A DNA stretch of 6,632 nt from Alphaproteobacteria bacterium (GTDB taxonomy: Bacteria > Pseudomonadota > Alphaproteobacteria > Acetobacterales > Acetobacteraceae): contig JAMFRY010000144.1 in NCBI GenBank assembly GCA_026225015.1, positions 1 through 6,632 on the forward strand, in the 5' to 3' direction. Positions within the stretch are counted from its first letter, which is position 1, and each line of letters opens with the position of its first letter. This document shows positions 4,290 through 6,632 of the stretch, in pieces. The notes under the pieces are model-generated. The model was not told the origin of the DNA. It ran no database searches and saw only the letters and a list, made by a program, of their open reading frames with translations. A program made the position numbers and the translations under genes.

Positions 4290-6632
4290 ATGGTTGCGCG
4301 AGAGCAGAATGTCGTAACTTGCGTGCGGCGCTGGCGGGCATCGGGCCTCCGCGGCTGTGTACTCGCGGTGCTCGGGCTGTTCGGCGCCGCTATGCCCCGC
4401 GCACAAGCGGGCAACATCTCGCAGATGATTTCTGCGTTGTCGGGTTCAACCACCGCGCCGGTTGCCTCCAGCATTGCCTCCAACCTCGCGGCCGAACAGC
4501 AGTCGCAGGTGGTGGGAGCGGCGGCAGCGAATCAGCTTTCGCGCATCTCCGCAGCGCTGCAGGGCATGCAGAACCTTCAAACCGCCGCGCGCAATCTGGC
4601 GCTCAGCACGCCAAGCCCGGTGCCGGACGGGTTGCAAATTGGCGGCTCGACTCCGGGTCTGGTGCCGGATAGCGGGCTGGCCGCCCCCGGTATCGCCAAT
4701 CCCGTCAGCACCTGGACCGGCGCGCAAGCGCCGGTGCAAACCGCCGCCGCTGGCAAAACCACCGTCACGATCAACCAGACCGCGGCCCAGGCGCTGCTGA
4801 ACTGGAAAAGCTTCAATGTCAGCCCCAACACCACGGTGGATTTCAACCAGCAGGGCAACACCAACTGGACGGCCTTGAACGAAATCCACGATACCGCGCC
4901 CAGCCAGATCATGGGTTCGATCCAGGCGAGCGGCCATGTTTACCTGATCAACCAGAACGGGATTATTTTCGGCGGCGCGTCGCAGGTTAATGTCGGCACG
5001 CTGGTCGCTTCCACGGCGGCGCTCGACCCAACAACCCAGTATTTCGCAACCGGCCTCTATAGCGCCTCGCCGACGACACCGAGCTTCACCAAAGCCGTTG
5101 GCACCATCGTGGTGAAGCCGGGCGCGCAGATCACCACCAACTTGCCCGCTAGTGTTCAAACCGGCGGCGGCATCGTGCTTCTGATGGGCAGCCAGGTGCA
5201 AAACGGCGGCACTATCACCACCGCCGGCGGCCAGACCGAGCTTGCCGCCGGCGACGATTTTTACCTCCGCCCCGGCTTCAGCACCACCAACAATCTTAGC
5301 TCCACCACCAACGGCAATGAAGTCGCCGTACAGTTGCTTCATCCTGGCAGCAGCCTGCAGCCCGGCGGCGGCACCGGGCTGGTTGAAAATACCGGCGTGA
5401 TCTCCGCCTCGACCGGCGACATCACGCTCGCCGGCGAGTCGGTGGTGCAAAATGGCATCGCGCTTTCCACAACGTCCGTGACCACGCGTGGCACCATTCA
5501 CCTGCTCACCTCGGCGTCCGACCCCAAGGGCAACGTCACTTTGGGCAGCAATGGCTATAGTTTGATCGAGCCGGAACTCAATAGCACCGCCACCCAGGTG
5601 GACAGCTACCGGGCCGGGCTGAACGCCGCCTCGGAGGCACAAAACGGGGCGCCGCGGAGTGGGGCTAGTTTGGCGCCTTTCGACGATCTCAGCGTGCTGG
5701 ACGACCTGGGAGATGAGTCCCGGATCGAAATCGTCTCCGGCAACACGGTCGAATTCCAGGGCGGGTCCGATAGTTCGGCGCCCGGTGGCCAGATCGCGGT
5801 TACCGCCGCAAAGCAGATCAACGTCGATGGCGGCGCGCTGCTGGACGTTTCCGGCAGCTATGCCGTGCCGGTGGCGATGTCAGCCAATGCCCTCGCAATC
5901 CCAATTCCCAGCTATAGCCTCTCGGTCAACATCCAGAATTATGAGCTGCGCGACAATCCGTTGAACCGGCTGACCGGTGCGCTTAACAACAACACGGTCT
6001 ATGTGGATGCGCGGACGCTGAACGCGGTGGCGGTGAACGTGCAGCAGGGCTTGACCTCGACCACCACCGTCAACGACTACACCGCCGGCGGGCTTTTGGA
6101 GGTTTCGGGCTATCTCGGCGATGTTTTCCATACGGTCGGCGAGTACACGGCGCTTGGCGGCACGATCGACCTGGCGACGACCGGAGTCAAAGGCGTCATC
6201 GTCGCGCTAGCCGGGTCGACTTTCAATATCGACGGCGGCAGCCTGCAATATTCGAGCGGATTCCTGCCGCAGAGCTATCTGCAGGCCACCAACGGCCAGG
6301 TCTACAATGTCAACACCGCGCCCGCCGACCTCACCTATACCGGGGTCTATGGCGGCTTTGTGGTCAACCACGCCCGCTGGAACATCACGCAGACCTATGG
6401 CGATCCGCTGGAAGCGCCGCCCGCGATCTTTCAGCAAGGCTATACTGTCGGGCGCGCCGCGGGCACCTTGAACCTTGCCAGCAACAACCTAGTTGACAAC
6501 GCGACGGTGTATGCCAGCACGGTAAACGGGCCGACGCAAACCAAGGCAGATCCGGCGAACATTCCAGATCCCTATCAAGTCACACAATCGGAGGTCGCCG
6601 AGCCGGGCGCGTTGAGCATTTTTAACCTGGAC
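4290..6632 (+). CDS. FhaB-like filamentous haemagglutinin family exoprotein (TpsA), 3' end outside window
   Basis: The frame is open from 4113 to the last base; 781 residues are visible from ATG 4290. Residues 1-40 are a Sec signal peptide (RRWRASGLRG, then hydrophobic CVLAVLGLFGAAM, then PRAQA and cleavage before GNISQ). Residues 41 to about 110 are Ala/Gln-rich and probably helical, followed by a Pro/Gly linker. The TPS/haemagglutination-activity domain starts near 141. Key stretches are NQTAAQALLNWKSFNV (162-177), TTVDFNQQG, QIMGSIQASGHVYLINQN and NGIIFGGASQVNVGTLVAS (223-241); NQNG at 221-224 replaces the classical NPNG. After about 250 comes beta-helix-type sequence rich in Gly, Thr, Asn and Val, with recurring turns such as LLDVSG (517-522) and LLEVSG (602-607). 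No cysteine occurs in the visible mature part. Relatives are often several thousand residues long. The partner transporter is encoded divergently next door. The start is uncertain: ATGs at 4164, 4167, 4194 and 4254 and a GTG at 4323 are in frame, and none has a strong ribosome site. Confidence 0.9.
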   Translation, partial: MVAREQNVVTCVRRWRASGLRGCVLAVLGLFGAAMPRAQAGNISQMISALSGSTTAPVASSIASNLAAEQQSQVVGAAAANQLSRISAALQGMQNLQTAARNLALSTPSPVPDGLQIGGSTPGLVPDSGLAAPGIANPVSTWTGAQAPVQTAAAGKTTVTINQTAAQALLNWKSFNVSPNTTVDFNQQGNTNWTALNEIHDTAPSQIMGSIQASGHVYLINQNGIIFGGASQVNVGTLVASTAALDPTTQYFATGLYSASPTTPSFTKAVGTIVVKPGAQITTNLPASVQTGGGIVLLMGSQVQNGGTITTAGGQTELAAGDDFYLRPGFSTTNNLSSTTNGNEVAVQLLHPGSSLQPGGGTGLVENTGVISASTGDITLAGESVVQNGIALSTTSVTTRGTIHLLTSASDPKGNVTLGSNGYSLIEPELNSTATQVDSYRAGLNAASEAQNGAPRSGASLAPFDDLSVLDDLGDESRIEIVSGNTVEFQGGSDSSAPGGQIAVTAAKQINVDGGALLDVSGSYAVPVAMSANALAIPIPSYSLSVNIQNYELRDNPLNRLTGALNNNTVYVDARTLNAVAVNVQQGLTSTTTVNDYTAGGLLEVSGYLGDVFHTVGEYTALGGTIDLATTGVKGVIVALAGSTFNIDGGSLQYSSGFLPQSYLQATNGQVYNVNTAPADLTYTGVYGGFVVNHARWNITQTYGDPLEAPPAIFQQGYTVGRAAGTLNLASNNLVDNATVYASTVNGPTQTKADPANIPDPYQVTQSEVAEPGALSIFNLD

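Noticed and set aside
4323..4345. Twin arginine (VRRWRAS) near the tpsA start as a Tat signal
   Set aside because: The consensus around the RR pair is poor and TpsA proteins are exported unfolded by Sec; this looks like an ordinary basic n-region.
4319..4672. A 117-codon plus-strand frame at the start of tpsA
   Set aside because: It overlaps the signal peptide and the start of mature TpsA in another frame and shows no family features.
4446..5642. A 398-codon open frame on the minus strand opposite tpsA
   Set aside because: Low-complexity Gly/Ala/Arg sequence with no domain, lying wholly antisense to a well-supported TPS domain and beta-helix.

Overview
The window holds most of a two-partner secretion (type Vb) locus from a Gram-negative, high-GC bacterium. 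All four genes are cell-envelope genes: a FhaB-like secreted filamentous protein (TpsA), its outer-membrane FhaC/ShlB-type transporter (TpsB), and an ExbB/ExbD-type proton-channel pair. The GC- and Ala-rich coding style and the family resemblance suggest a proteobacterium, plausibly an alphaproteobacterium of the Acetobacteraceae/Rhizobiales kind. That is a weak guess, because no rRNA or housekeeping gene is present.

Layout. On the minus strand, reading right to left, run the TpsB transporter (3917-2247), a large ExbB-like protein with a periplasmic DUF2341/LamG-like region (2199-265), and ExbD (259-1, cut by the left edge). The three genes are tightly packed, with gaps of 47 and 5 bases, so they look like one operon. 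On the plus strand the TpsA gene starts at about 4290 and runs off the right edge. It is open to the last base, with 781 residues visible. The two units diverge from a 372-base region (3918-4289). This region is AT-rich in its left half and carries a perfect 7-1-7 palindrome and a set of short GTTC(C/G)GA repeats in its right half.

How the genes may work together. TpsA is exported by Sec. Its N-terminal TPS domain is recognised by the POTRA domains of TpsB, and the chain is threaded through the TpsB barrel to the surface. Textbook TPS systems need no dedicated energy source. Here an ExbB/ExbD pair, normally the proton-motive-force engine behind TonB, sits in the same operon as TpsB, and the ExbB carries about 390 extra periplasmic residues with a lectin-like fold signature. 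The inference is an energised or gated two-partner secretion system, or a surface-assembly machine, with a TonB-like third component probably left of the window. I recall similar gene sets from other proteobacteria, so the association is probably recurrent, but its mechanism is not established as far as I know.

No tRNA, rRNA, CRISPR array, insertion sequence or transposase gene was seen.
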